Below are positions 55,401-63,864 of a stretch of DNA of 64,000 nucleotides, one piece after another. A model generated the notes under the pieces. It was not told where the DNA came from, ran no database searches, and saw nothing but the letters and a program-made list of their open reading frames with translations. How positions within the stretch are numbered: position 1 is the first letter of the stretch; each line of letters starts with the position of its first letter. A program made the translations under genes and the position numbers. Origin of the DNA: UBA9647 sp963739335 (GTDB lineage Bacteria; Bacteroidota; Ignavibacteria; UBA10030); NCBI GenBank assembly GCA_963739335.1, contig CAVUAC010000008.1, positions 1-64,000 of the forward strand, given 5' to 3'.

Positions 55401-55494
55401 GCTGCGAGAATCCGCGTCGCAATTCGTCCGGTTGGCTTTGCGAGTATGACACGAGAGAGAAGCCCAGGAGGGCAAACAGAAGAGATCTTTTCAT
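52435..55494 (-). CDS. GH106-like alpha-L-rhamnosidase
   Basis: 1019 residues; signal peptide to about YSQSQ (residue 20). The start GFSQPPDEARPWVYWVWMDG, then GNLSREGITADLEAMNRAGI, GGAIIMEVNVG and LQITLMAGPGWTGSGGPWV are typical of the GH106 family and its close relatives. C-terminal beta-sandwich modules include LVGPWEVSFDPRWGGPEKI and LWLDLGVVKNLARVRLNGHD, a jelly-roll of the galactose-binding kind. It would remove rhamnose from plant or bacterial polysaccharides in the periplasm. No other rhamnose gene adjoins it. The gene is intact over 3 kb. Confidence 0.87.
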   Translation of the reverse strand: MKRSLLFALLGFSLVSYSQSQPDELRRGFSQPPDEARPWVYWVWMDGNLSREGITADLEAMNRAGIGGAIIMEVNVGIPQGPVKFMSPEWRQLFKHVVSEAERLGLQITLMAGPGWTGSGGPWVKPEQSMQHIVASDTTVTGPMHFEGALRQPARWPAFFGDGLLPPELEKTKNEFYRDAFVLAFPTPKGNQRTPDIGEKALYVRAPYSSYPNVKPFLPAPADYPTFPKEEVITPDRIIDLTDRLMPGGKFTWDVPEGSWTILRFGCTSTGATTRPAPVPGLGLECDKLDTAALNAHFNAYIGMLLRGLGPRMNNPGSGWNFLHIDSWEMGAQNWTPKLREEFRRRRGYDLLPYLPAMTGRIVESPQVSERFLWDLRQTAQELVLENHAMHLRELGRRYGFGLSIEPYDMTPCADMSLGAVADVPMCEFWLYGFNTSYSTIEASSIAHTNGKKIVAAEAFTSGAEEHWLAYPGSMKALGDWAFAAGINRFVFHRYQHQPWLDRWPGMTMGPYGVHWERTQTWWDMSTAYHTYLSRCQFMLRQGLSVADVCFLVAEGAPHVFRPPSSSVRGNPPDRLGYNFDGCAPEVVISQMSVQDGRLILPDGMSYRVLVLPEQETMSPSLLRKIKQLIEAGATVIGPTPRKSPSLSGFPNCDDEVAKLANEIWGNCDGKQIREHRLGKGRIVWERDSTGRTTSVRNANGTLEVEQYGDFKLVSRVLAGMNVLQDFRSDVPLRYNHRRDGETEIYFVANPEDRVLSAECFFRVSGKQPELWDAVAGKVRDLPEFASKVGATSVTLRFEPFQSYFIVFQRAAAEPKLAGRNFADVRALIELVGPWEVSFDPRWGGPEKITFERLEDWTQRREEGIRFYSGTATYRKIFDLPVSSGDTEGKQSSSRRLWLDLGVVKNLARVRLNGHDLGIFWCSPWQAEITDFVKPSGNTLEIAVVNLWPNRLIGDEQLSPDCEFGKGGNLIRLPDWFVKKEPRPTPGRYTFATWRHFAKDSALLPSGLMGPVSIMRSAY

Positions 55495-55655
55495 AGTTGT
55501 TATCCTTCGTTAGCGACCCTCAAAGGTAACCGTTCGCCTCTCAAACATCAATCTTCATCGGACCCAGTCTTTTTGTCAATGGTTCTGTGCCCGGGTTGAT
55601 TGAGAGATCCCATGGAGGAGATGATGACGGATTGGGTCGCGAGGGGAGAGACGGA

Positions 55656-55712
55656 GTTCAGAAGACAGAAGTCACAAGTCAGAAGACAGAAGTCAGAAGA
55701 CAGATTGTACAA
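55656..55712. repeat. CAGAAGACAGAAGTCA-type short repeats
   Basis: Tandem variants of CAGAAGACAGAAGTCA(C)AAGTCAGAAG fill about 55 bases between the GH106 start and the end of the regulator gene. A closely similar run occurs at 62362-62415, at the other end of the 55.7-62.2 kb operon. Confidence 0.75.
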
Positions 55713-55726
55713 TTAAGAAGATGTGT

Positions 55727-56473
55727 TTACAGCCGCTCGATCCGGTCCACGTATCCGCGACTCACGACAAGCTCTGTTTGTCCCTTGTCTTTCAGCCGCA
55801 CTTTGTACTTCCCTCCAAACCACTTCACAAGTTCTCGTATGAACTTCACGTTGATGATGCTCGATCGGTGAATTCGTATGAAGCTTCCCTTGTCTAACTT
55901 CTCCTCAAGATCGGCAAGAGTGAGGTCTATGATATACTCCTGGTTGACCGTATGCAGAAAGGTGTACTCGTCTTTTGCTTCGAAGAAGACGATATCCTCT
56001 GTGTCGATGAGGAGGATCCTGTCGCCGGACTTCACCTGAAGCCTTCTCATCGGGGGTGAAGCCAATCGGGAGAGGAGCCGCTCGACATTGGCATCCAGGT
56101 GAAGGCTTGAAGCATCGAACAACCGGCGAAGCTTTTCGACTGCCCTGTCCAGCCTTGCCTCTTCTATCGGTTTCAGGAGATAGTCGACAGAATTCTCCTC
56201 GAATGCTTTCAGGGCATACTCATCATACGCCGTGGTGAAGACGATAAACGGTTTCTGGCGCAAGCGGCGAACGACTTCGAATCCATCGAAGGGGGGCATC
56301 TGAACATCAAGGAAGATGACGTCGGGGTGGGAGGACTCGGTTTTCTCTACGGCTTCCTCGCCGTTCCGGGCTTCTCCCACGACCTGAAGCTCGCCTTCGT
56401 ATTTGAGAAGCATCTTGCGGATGCGCTTGCGGGCAAGCTCTTCGTCATCGATCACGAGTGCTCGAAGATGCAT
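55727..56473 (-). CDS. LytTR-family response regulator
   Basis: 248 residues. Receiver domain: acidic pair Asp9-Asp10 (ALVIDDEELAR), phospho-acceptor Asp56 in DVIFLDVQMPPFDGF, conserved Thr/Lys region FTTAYDEYALKAFEENS. LytTR DNA-binding domain from about residue 145: LQVKSGDRILLIDTEDIVFF, FIRIHRSSIINVKFIREL and the end KGQTELVVSRGYVDRIERL. It is ten bases downstream of the kinase gene and is its partner. LytTR regulators bind paired direct repeats in promoters. Confidence 0.94.
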   Translation of the reverse strand: MHLRALVIDDEELARKRIRKMLLKYEGELQVVGEARNGEEAVEKTESSHPDVIFLDVQMPPFDGFEVVRRLRQKPFIVFTTAYDEYALKAFEENSVDYLLKPIEEARLDRAVEKLRRLFDASSLHLDANVERLLSRLASPPMRRLQVKSGDRILLIDTEDIVFFEAKDEYTFLHTVNQEYIIDLTLADLEEKLDKGSFIRIHRSSIINVKFIRELVKWFGGKYKVRLKDKGQTELVVSRGYVDRIERL

Positions 56474-56482
56474 CGGCGGTCC

Positions 56483-57517
56483 TTACAATAATGGAATCGT
56501 TATGACGATCCGGGTGTGGTCATCCCCCGTGATCAGAAGTGAAGCCCCTTCGCCGTACCGAAGTCTCAGCCGTTCTTCAACGCTCCGAAGTCCGAATCCG
56601 CCATCGGCGGCTCCTTCCTGAAATCCCTTCCCATTATCTTCGACGGCAATGACGCACTTGCCCTCCATCTCTTTTGCAGCGACGAGGACTTTCCCGCCGT
56701 TGACCTGTTTGGCGATTCCGTGCTTGACGCTATTCTCGACGAGCGGCTCGATAATGAGTGCCGGCATTCGGAAATCGCGCAAATGATCGTCGCACGTGAT
56801 CTCGTACTGAAGGCGGTCTCCGAATCTCACCTTTTCTATCTCCAAATATGTCCGGACGACTTCAAGCTCTTCTGCCAGAGTGACGGTGCTGTTCTCGGCG
56901 TTCTTCAGCGTGTAACGAAAAAGTTCCGACAACTTCTCCACGGTTGCCTCGGCTGCTTTCGGATTCTCGGCAATGAGGGACGCGATAGAATTCAAAGTGT
57001 TGAACAGAAAGTGGGGGTTGATCTTGGACTGCAGGGCCTGAAGCTCCGCTTCGGTTTTCAGACGCATGAGGCGTTCTTCGTTCAGTTCCTTCTCCTTGAG
57101 TTTGGCTGCCATATGTTCTGCGGTGCCTCGCAGTGTAAAATACGTAACCGCGACAGTGCCGAAGATTGCCGAAAGAATGAGATTGAACGTCAGAAGGCGC
57201 AGGTGATCGTGTAGATCCACGCTATACGTAAAGATCGCATAGTGGATGCCGACGCCCACTTCTGTGCCGGCAAATCCGCCGGCGAGGAAAAGAACGAGAA
57301 GGAGGCCAAGGCGAAGAGCAGTCGGCAGTCTGGCTATGCGTGGCAGGAAAAAGGAAGTGAGCGCGTGAATCGAATAGCCGATGCAAAACGTGAATATCAG
57401 AGAACTGAGAAGATGCTCACGCCAGTGTTCTGGGTCGTTATAGGTGAGTCCGGTCGCTACGATCAGCGCGATGATCAGGCACAATCCGAACGTACGAACA
57501 AAGGGGCGTTTCATCAT
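56483..57517 (-). CDS. LytS/YpdA-type sensor histidine kinase
   Basis: 344 residues from ATG 57517. Four to five N-terminal membrane helices (FGLCLIIALIVATGL, LSSLIFTFCIGYSIHAL, LGLLLVLFLAGGFAG, LTFNLILSAIFGTVAVTYF) are followed by a coiled segment. The His_kinase core follows with the acceptor in LQSKINPHFLFNTLNSIASL and the N box PALIIEPLVENSVKHGI. An ATP lid is GGFGLRSVEERLRLRYG. No periplasmic sensor domain. It is in frame with the upstream barrel gene, giving an apparent 771-residue fusion, but the start used here overlaps the barrel's likely true stop (see findings). Confidence 0.85.
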   Translation of the reverse strand: MMKRPFVRTFGLCLIIALIVATGLTYNDPEHWREHLLSSLIFTFCIGYSIHALTSFFLPRIARLPTALRLGLLLVLFLAGGFAGTEVGVGIHYAIFTYSVDLHDHLRLLTFNLILSAIFGTVAVTYFTLRGTAEHMAAKLKEKELNEERLMRLKTEAELQALQSKINPHFLFNTLNSIASLIAENPKAAEATVEKLSELFRYTLKNAENSTVTLAEELEVVRTYLEIEKVRFGDRLQYEITCDDHLRDFRMPALIIEPLVENSVKHGIAKQVNGGKVLVAAKEMEGKCVIAVEDNGKGFQEGAADGGFGLRSVEERLRLRYGEGASLLITGDDHTRIVITIPLL

Positions 57518-58798
57518 AGTTGGAACCGAATTCCCAGATTGAATGAACTCGGTACTGAAGAGTGCGCCGAATTCAGAGTCGCTCACTCCCATGAACGACG
57601 TCCATCGACCGTAGAGAGAAAAGTTCTCAGAAATTCTGAACGAGGCCGAAGGAACCGCCACCGCACTCGCGTCGAGTATGTTCAGGAGCCCCAGAATCTC
57701 AAAACTCCAGTTTCCTGTTGCATAGTAGACGCGCCCAAAAAGATAATCGCTCATCGTCCCTCGCGAAGAGAGCGTTCGGAGGGCCCAGAGCAAGTTGTAG
57801 CGCGAGAGCTCGACAAGAGGGGGTGGCTCCGCGATGAAGCCCCGCTGGATGTCGTTGTGAAACTTAACAAACTTCATCCACTGATTCCATTCCGATTTGT
57901 TCAGCCCTTCACTGTTATGATAGTATTCAAGGGCGACGTTTGCGCCATTCTCGAATGTGTATTGCCCGCCGAGGAGCAATTTGCTGAATATTCGGCCTGA
58001 GCTCTCTTCGAGCGGAGCAGATGGATCGGAACTGTAGATTTGCTGAAGGTTATCAACCGCAACAGCCGGATGATAGAACGCCGATGATCCCTTCTTTGCC
58101 AGGACCTCTCCGTGCAGCTCGAGGCTTGAACCCACAACGTAGGACCAGTTGAGCCCGGCCTCCAATCGGTCGCCTTCTCTGTAGTGTCCGACAAGGGAAA
58201 GGTCAAGGCCGCTGATGAACGTGTAGGCGCGGACGGCGAATTCCTGTGCCCCCCATGTCAAGCGGGATGATTCGAACCGGGCGTCGTTCAGGTACACGAA
58301 TGTGAGGGAACTCTTCCCTGAGAATGCGTTGACGGCAATCAGTTTGCGGCCGTCGTTTTGGCCAAGCCTGTCTGACGGATCGGACGGAGTGCGTTGCGGC
58401 TCGACGACGCCCGTCGGATTGAACGCGTATCCCGTCCCCCATTTGAGAATCTTCTTGCCAACAGTCACATCGATCTTCTCGGTCAGCGGGATATCGAGAA
58501 AGAGCTCTCGCAGGGAGAACTGGCAATCGGGCTTCCGGATGTTGTCGGCGAGCGTTACCAGATTGATCGAAGTGGTCATGCTCCCGTAATTCAAAAACAG
58601 GTTCGACGTGAAGATGTTACTCCTGGTGGATTGTGGAAGAATCTGGTTCTGATAGTTGAACGGCGACTCAGGGTTGAGAATGTTCAACGTGCCTTCGTCC
58701 ACGAGCGACAGCCGATATTCGAGGTCCTGAGCCTGTAATCGCCCGGCGATTACACCTACGACGAGGAGCGTCAGGAGAATGTGGCGTCGCATCCTCAC
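57514..58798 (-). pseudogene. outer-membrane beta-barrel protein, end disturbed by one-base insertion
   Basis: Signal peptide (LLTLLVVGVIAGRLQAQD) and about 400 residues of alternating beta strands (INLVTLADNIRKPDCQFSLR, KKILKWGTGYAFNPTGVVEP, FSLYGRWTSFMGVSDSEFGA). After TEFIQ the frame reads SGNSVPTMMKRP straight into the kinase. If one base is removed at 57536-57540 (TTCCCAGATTG on the plus strand), the text becomes IQLGIRFQL and stops at TGA 57516-57514, a normal barrel end. The start is GTG 58798, overlapping the upstream stop, or ATG 58792. Function likely linked to the ABC/LolA-like products of the same operon. Confidence 0.75.
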
Positions 58799-59577
58799 TT
58801 CAACCTTTCCAAATAGTCCTTGTTGAAGTACTTCTCAGGAAGCTCCTTCGGCGCATACGATGAGAACTTCATCACGGTCGTTCGCCGCTCACGAAGTCTG
58901 TCGATGATTGTCATCTGTGTCAGCAGGACCCGATTCTGAATTTCCTCGTACCTGTCAAACTGAATCGTCTTGTAAAGCTTGCCGGAGATGAGATAGATCT
59001 CCGCTTTCTTTGGACGCTTTGTCTCCTTTGCGACCCAGTAGTCGATCTTCTTGTATGTTGCGCCATCGCGTTTTGCGCTCAACTCCAGAGCGTAACATGC
59101 GACCCCGTCGATTGTTTCCTCTGCTTTCAGCGTGGCTGCGTAGTCCTGCGCAAAGTGTGTGCGGGCTACATCGCCATTGGACGCGTCTCCCATCAGGCGC
59201 TGCAACGGCGTGATGCGAATGGGCTTCCTGGTGTTCGGCATGTAAATCCACATGTCGTCTTCGACCATGAGAAGATACTGGCCCTTGACGTCCGCGTTGA
59301 GGAACTTCACAAGCGTCTTGTCCACACCCTTGGTATTGACCTCGAACAGTCCCTCCTCTTTGAGCCGTTTGTCCTCGTAGTTCTGGATGGTCGTCCGAAC
59401 GACGAAGGAATCCCAGCCGTTGCGTCCCTGGTCAGAGGCCTGAAGGATCTCATCCGCAGAGGTGATGGCGTTGGCTTTACGCCCTTCTTGTTGGGTCCCG
59501 GAGGTCTGGGCGGAGAGGAGCGAGCCTGTGCCAGACGCCATCATCAGCAGAGCAACCAATGCAAAGATGGTTTTCAT
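58795..59577 (-). CDS. LolA-like outer-membrane lipoprotein-sorting protein
   Basis: 260 residues; signal sequence to about LLSAQ (residue 24), start with GAGGAG upstream. The mature protein reads like the half-barrel LolA-like group found beside FtsX-type permeases: DEILQASDQGRNGWDSFVVR, then FEVNTKGVDKTLVKFLNADV, DMWIYMPNTRKPIRITPLQR, LMGDASNGDVARTHFAQDY and YWVAKETKRPKKAEIYLISG. These proteins carry lipids or lipoproteins across the periplasm. Position after the permease and before the barrel supports a trans-envelope lipid or lipoprotein path. Stop overlaps the barrel GTG by four bases. Confidence 0.87.
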   Translation of the reverse strand: MKTIFALVALLMMASGTGSLLSAQTSGTQQEGRKANAITSADEILQASDQGRNGWDSFVVRTTIQNYEDKRLKEEGLFEVNTKGVDKTLVKFLNADVKGQYLLMVEDDMWIYMPNTRKPIRITPLQRLMGDASNGDVARTHFAQDYAATLKAEETIDGVACYALELSAKRDGATYKKIDYWVAKETKRPKKAEIYLISGKLYKTIQFDRYEEIQNRVLLTQMTIIDRLRERRTTVMKFSSYAPKELPEKYFNKDYLERLK

Positions 59578-59595
59578 AGTGGACTCCTCTTCAGG

Positions 59596-60822
59596 TTAAA
59601 TATGACCCAGTGCATCGACAATCTTCATTCGGGATGCCTTGAATGCCGGAATGATCGTGGAGACGACAGTCGTCAAGGAGATCAGTACGAAGACTCCGGC
59701 AAAAATCGATGGGACCTTGTCGACAATGAGCGAATAGCCTCGAGTCATTCCGGGTGGTGCAGGCATTGTAGTGCCGGAAGCATTGATCAATGTTGCAAGA
59801 ACATACGCGAGCACAAGCCCAAGAAGTGCACCGAGAACTCCGATCACCAGGCCTTCGTACAGGAAGTTGACCAGAAGGCGCGCCCGTGACGTCCCGACAG
59901 CAAGCTGCGTTCCAATTTCGCGGGTGCGCTCAAAGATCGACATCATCATCGTATTCGAACTGCTCAGGACGACAATAATGAAAATTATGACTCCCAGAAA
60001 ACCGAAAATTGTGTTGTAGAGGCGGACCACGGCATTGTAGAACGTCGCCATCTCATACCAGCGTTTTGCTCTCAGTGACGGAAAGAGCTTCTCCAATGAT
60101 ATTGCGACATCATCCGTCTTCTCTGTCTCGTTGAGCACCACGACAAGTTTTGTGACTTTCTGCGAGTTGATCAGCTCCTGGGCTGTTCGCAAGTGTACCA
60201 TGAGCGCGCGCTCGTCGTACTCCGGTATGCCGGTCGAGTAAATCCCGGCCACCTTCACATCCAGCGCATTCAAAGCTCCTTTCGAAGTCGTCGTCATGAG
60301 TGTGAGATATGTTCCGATGCCTGCCTTCAGCGACTTGGCAAGTCCGCGCGCGAGTATCACTTCGTTCTCCTTCTCGTTCTCCTTCGTTTCTCCCAGAAAC
60401 CTGCCTGTATCGACGGCAAGAGCATACCCTGCGAGCTTTGTCTCCTGTTCCGGCTCGACACCGCGTCCAAGGAAGGCCGCCGATTTATCGCCGTTTGAGA
60501 TGAGGCCCATGAATTCCACTCGTGCCATCGTGAAACGAACATCCGCCTCGGCCGCGATCTTCTTCTTCAGCTCCGGCACGTTTTCGAGGCCAAGCTCGAG
60601 CGGTCGTTCCTCCTCCCGTTCCAGAAACTCTTTGGTATAAAGCTGAATGTGTCCCAGCTGGCCACGGATCGTCGTCTCTCGCAGCCCTCGAAACGAAAAG
60701 GAAATGAAACCGCCTGCCAGGATAAGGGCGGTGGCTCCGAAGACAAGCACGAGGCCGGTGATAATCGTTCTTCGACGGTTGCGGAAAACGTTCTTCGTCG
60801 CAAGCTTCATAAACTTGAACAT
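59596..60822 (-). CDS. ABC transporter permease (FtsX/LolE-like)
   Basis: 408 residues, start with AAGGAG upstream. First helix near residues 20-42 (IITGLVLVFGATALILAGGF), large periplasmic MacB-type domain, then three C-terminal helices (FGVIIFIIVVLSSSNTMMMS region, VLGALLGLVLAYVLATL and FAGVFVLISLTTVVSTII). SIFERTREIGTQLAVGTSRA is the coupling helix that meets the ATPase. It pairs with the ATP-binding protein encoded 21 bases upstream. The substrate is probably a lipoprotein or lipid handed to the LolA-like product. Confidence 0.92.
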   Translation of the reverse strand: MFKFMKLATKNVFRNRRRTIITGLVLVFGATALILAGGFISFSFRGLRETTIRGQLGHIQLYTKEFLEREEERPLELGLENVPELKKKIAAEADVRFTMARVEFMGLISNGDKSAAFLGRGVEPEQETKLAGYALAVDTGRFLGETKENEKENEVILARGLAKSLKAGIGTYLTLMTTTSKGALNALDVKVAGIYSTGIPEYDERALMVHLRTAQELINSQKVTKLVVVLNETEKTDDVAISLEKLFPSLRAKRWYEMATFYNAVVRLYNTIFGFLGVIIFIIVVLSSSNTMMMSIFERTREIGTQLAVGTSRARLLVNFLYEGLVIGVLGALLGLVLAYVLATLINASGTTMPAPPGMTRGYSLIVDKVPSIFAGVFVLISLTTVVSTIIPAFKASRMKIVDALGHI

Positions 60823-60843
60823 ACCTTCGTCTCCTTCCGAATC

Positions 60844-61527
60844 CTAATGTTGTCCGTTGACAATGACGCCGTCGTGAAGTTTGACCACCCTTCTGGCATA
60901 GCTGAGCACGAGCGGGTCGTGGGTGGCAAACAAAAATGTGACCTTTTCCTCCTCATTCAGTGTTCGCATGAGATCGAGGATCTCGCGTGCAGTCACGGAG
61001 TCGATGTTCGCCGTCGGCTCGTCGGCCAGCACAATCCTTGGACTGTTGACGAGGGCCCTTGCGATGGCGACACGTTGACGCTGTCCGCCCGAGAGCTCGT
61101 TGGGTTTGTGATCGCGGAATTCCCAGATCATCACGTCTTTCAAAACGCGCTCCACGAGCTGGCGCCGCACCGATGATGATTTCTTTGTCAGCAGGAGCGG
61201 GTACTCGACATTCTCATACGCAGTCAGAACAGGTATGAGATTGAATGTCTGAAAAATGAATCCCAGCTTCTCCAGACGGACCCGGTGAAGGTTGGAGAGG
61301 CCATTGTATCTGACCTCGGTGCCTTCAAGAAAAACCCTGCCGACCGTCGGCGAATCGATGAGCCCCAGAACGTTCAACAGCGTTGTTTTCCCGCTGCCCG
61401 ACGGGCCCGAGAGCGCAGTGAACTCGCCCTCTCCGATTGCGAGCGTGAGGCCTCTGAGTGCAGGGACTTCAGTCCTCCCCAGCTTGTACGTCTTTTCAAG
61501 ATTGTCGGTGCGAACAAGTGAATCCAT
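60844..61527 (-). CDS. ABC transporter ATP-binding protein (LolD-like)
   Basis: 227 residues from ATG 61527 (GGAG eight bases upstream; an in-frame ATG at 61542 is also possible). Walker A GPSGSGKTT (41-49), Q-loop in IFQTFNLIP (Gln93), signature LSGGQRQRVAIARAL (145-159), Walker B IVLADEPT (165-172), switch histidine in FATHD (His203). The subgroup is that of LolD/MacB/FtsE-type ATPases. It drives the neighbouring permease. Confidence 0.94.
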   Translation of the reverse strand: MDSLVRTDNLEKTYKLGRTEVPALRGLTLAIGEGEFTALSGPSGSGKTTLLNVLGLIDSPTVGRVFLEGTEVRYNGLSNLHRVRLEKLGFIFQTFNLIPVLTAYENVEYPLLLTKKSSSVRRQLVERVLKDVMIWEFRDHKPNELSGGQRQRVAIARALVNSPRIVLADEPTANIDSVTAREILDLMRTLNEEEKVTFLFATHDPLVLSYARRVVKLHDGVIVNGQH

Positions 61528-61551
61528 AGATATGATCTCCATTGAGTAAGG

Positions 61552-62202
61552 TTAGCGCAGGTCGGTGAGTTCTTGTTCTGCCTTCTTCGCAGTGATGGAA
61601 TCCGGCGACAAGGAAATTGCCTTTTCAAGGAGCTCCTTCGCCTTGCTCCTCTGGCTGTCACGTTTGTATGCTACCCCGGCCCAGCAATAGATCGTCGATT
61701 GCAGCTGGGCGTCAAGGTGCGCAAGCCTCGGATCGCCAAGCAAGTAGGAGAAATCCTTGATTGCGGTAGCGAGCCGATTGAAGAAGGAGGGCAGCTGTAC
61801 GCTGTTGACTCCTCGAACGAGCCGCACGGAGATGTCGTCGGGAGTCAATTCCACTGCTTTGTCCATATCGTCGATGCCCTTCTCAACGCCCTTCATTTTC
61901 TCAAATGGGTCGGAGGCGTCGCGTCCCCGCATGGTCCAAAAGCTCCCACGGTACACCAGAGCGATTGAGTTGGTGGTTTCGATCTCGAGGGCCTTATCAA
62001 GGTACGTGAAGCCTTTCTCAACGGCGTGTTCGTTTCCCGCGGCTCCCTGCTCATGGTACAGTTTTCCAAGTTTTACGAGAGTCTCGACGTTATTCGGTTT
62101 CTGTTGAAGCGCCTTTTCCAGCTCGTCCACCGACTGCTGAGCATTTGCGGTGATGGTAAGGATCGAGCAGAGAGACAGAATTGTAAGGGTTCTCTGAATC
62201 AT
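61552..62202 (-). CDS. exported TPR protein, first gene of the ABC/two-component operon
   Basis: 216 residues from ATG 62202 (GAGGAGAAG upstream; an upstream in-frame start at 62265 lacks a site). Signal sequence (TLTILSLCSILTITANAQ). TPR-like units follow: LEKALQQKPNNVETLVKLGK, YLDKALEIETTNSIALVYRG, DMDKAVELTPDDISVRLVRG and a last one with AKELLEKAISLSPDSITAKK. TPR repeats bind partner proteins; here possibly the periplasmic side of the ABC permease or the LolA-like protein. All seven genes to 55.7 kb are on the same strand with gaps of at most 25 bases, so one transcript is likely. Confidence 0.85.
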   Translation of the reverse strand: MIQRTLTILSLCSILTITANAQQSVDELEKALQQKPNNVETLVKLGKLYHEQGAAGNEHAVEKGFTYLDKALEIETTNSIALVYRGSFWTMRGRDASDPFEKMKGVEKGIDDMDKAVELTPDDISVRLVRGVNSVQLPSFFNRLATAIKDFSYLLGDPRLAHLDAQLQSTIYCWAGVAYKRDSQRSKAKELLEKAISLSPDSITAKKAEQELTDLR

Positions 62203-62361
62203 GGTTCTTCTCCTCTTTGTATGGGAAGTTCTTTGCTTTTGCACGATGCAAGATAGCATGCACACTGGGTGGATCAGAGGGAATTCCGACGAATCGACAT
62301 AACGGGCGGATGAATCACATTCTTGGGAGGATGAAAATGGGCGTGTGTCGGCGGGCGAATT

Positions 62362-62415
62362 GAGAATCCAGAAGTCAGAAGTCAGAAGTCAGAATCCAGA
62401 AGTCAGAATTCAGAA
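62362..62415. repeat. CAGAAGTCAGAA short tandem repeats
   Basis: About six units of AGAAGTCAG / AGAATCCAG lie just upstream of the TPR-ABC operon, similar to 55656-55712. The 62.2-62.88 kb interval otherwise holds a kinase fragment and no other gene that I recognise. Confidence 0.7.
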
Positions 62416-62629
62416 GCGAAAAAGGAGAAGCGTGGAGGGACGGTGGTAGGGGGAGCCGACATAGCCAGCATTTCCGGCCAATTCTGGCTGCCTCCGTCTT
62501 GGCGGGCACATTCCGCAACAAGCGAGTTGCCTTTCAGGTTAGACCGTTGTAGCTTAGTAGGAAGTTTTTCCTCCGCCATCACCGTACGCATCATTTCTCT
62601 TAGTCCCGACTCCCATTACAGGAGGCCAT

Positions 62630-62690
62630 ATGATCGGGGCGACAGTCTCACATTACCGAATCCTCGTGAAGTTGGGGGGAGGAGATCCCG
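62630..62690 (+). pseudogene. N-terminal fragment of a serine/threonine protein kinase
   Basis: From ATG 62630, after AGGAGG, the text MIGATVSHYRILVKLGGG matches the usual beginning of Hanks-type kinases of this phylum (typically MIG-TISHYRI-EKLGEGGMG). It breaks off within the glycine-rich loop; GGGDPAERSP has no relation to the family. Only about 18 residues remain. Confidence 0.6.
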
Positions 62691-62881
62691 CTGAGCGGAG
62701 TCCGATTTCCATTTGTGGACCAAGATCTCGACCCGTGAACGGGACGGACGAAAGCGGAACAAGGTCCTCGAGGGGTGAGGCCCCCGCAGCGAGCACGTTA
62801 CCCTGTCGTTGTGCGCACTTCTCGGGGAAAAGGATAACCGAGAGCTCTCCCATTCTTGTTCAATAACAATCGGAGGGATCT

Positions 62882-63820
62882 ATGAAAATCGGGGTTGTTG
62901 GAACGGGCTTTGTTGGCTCAACGGCGGCGTACGCCATGGTTATGCGGGGGGTGGGGCGGGAGATCGTTCTCGTGGATGTCAACAAAGATCGTGCACGGGC
63001 GGAGGCGGACGATATCCTCCATGCTGTGCCATTCGCGCATCCAATTGAAATTGTTGCCGGGGACTACCATGATCTCGCTGGATCGCGTGTTATCGTCGTT
63101 ACTGCAGGTGCAAACCAGCGCCCCGGAGAAATTCGTCTCGATCTTCTGAAACGCAACGCGGCGGTGTTGCAGGACGTCATCCCCCGCATCCTTGAGCATG
63201 CGCCTGAAGCAATCCTCGTGGTGGCGACAAATCCCGTCGATGTCATGACGCACCTCGCGGCACGAACTGCGGCAACGTTCGGCCTTCCGGGCAACAGGGT
63301 GGTAGGTTCTGGCACCATGCTCGACACAGCCCGGTTCCGCTCACTGCTGGGGAGGCACGTCGGAGTTGATTCTTCTCATGTCCACGCGTATGTGTTAGGC
63401 GAGCATGGCGATTCGGAAGTCCTCACCTGGTCTCTTGCAACCGTAGGAGGTATGCCTCTCGCTGAATTCTGCCGCCAGCGGGGAATCATGCTCGACCATG
63501 CAATCCAGTCCGACATCGACACAAAAGTTCGTCGGGCAGCCTACACAATTATTGGCGGGAAAGGAGCGACGTACTATGGCATCGGCAGCGCGTTGGCGAA
63601 AATCGTTGATGTCATTCTCAAGGACCAACGCTCGGTGCTAACCGTCTGCACGCCGCTCAAGGACGTCCTGGGAGTCGAGGATGTTACAGTCTCTCAACCT
63701 CACCTCGTCGGAGGAGCTGGAGTTTTGGCGACGTTTCCGCCCCCTTTGAATGACGAGGAAGCAAAACTCCTGAGAAAGAGTGCAGAGGTAGTGGCGCAGG
63801 CGATCCGAAGCATCGGCTAA
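62882..63820 (+). CDS. ldh: L-lactate dehydrogenase
   Basis: 312 residues, start with CGGAGG upstream. NAD-binding GVVGTGFVGS (residues 4-13) with Asp32 after strand 2 for NAD. The substrate-specificity loop reads AGANQRPGE; Gln79 in this position marks lactate rather than malate dehydrogenases (which have Arg). VATNPVDVMTH, GSGTMLDTARFR and the catalytic His175 in GEHGDSE follow. It reduces pyruvate to L-lactate with NADH, or the reverse. It stands alone on the plus strand. Allosteric fructose-bisphosphate control is common in bacterial enzymes but cannot be judged here. Confidence 0.93.
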   Translation: MKIGVVGTGFVGSTAAYAMVMRGVGREIVLVDVNKDRARAEADDILHAVPFAHPIEIVAGDYHDLAGSRVIVVTAGANQRPGEIRLDLLKRNAAVLQDVIPRILEHAPEAILVVATNPVDVMTHLAARTAATFGLPGNRVVGSGTMLDTARFRSLLGRHVGVDSSHVHAYVLGEHGDSEVLTWSLATVGGMPLAEFCRQRGIMLDHAIQSDIDTKVRRAAYTIIGGKGATYYGIGSALAKIVDVILKDQRSVLTVCTPLKDVLGVEDVTVSQPHLVGGAGVLATFPPPLNDEEAKLLRKSAEVVAQAIRSIG

Positions 63821-63864
63821 AAATGTTGCAAGAGAGACGGGGGATGGTGCCTGTACGATATCCT

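Noticed and set aside
56483..58798. A genuine outer-membrane barrel fused to a histidine kinase.
   Set aside because: One-base removal restores a normal barrel C-terminus and an overlapping start; a single chain spanning both membranes in this way is implausible.
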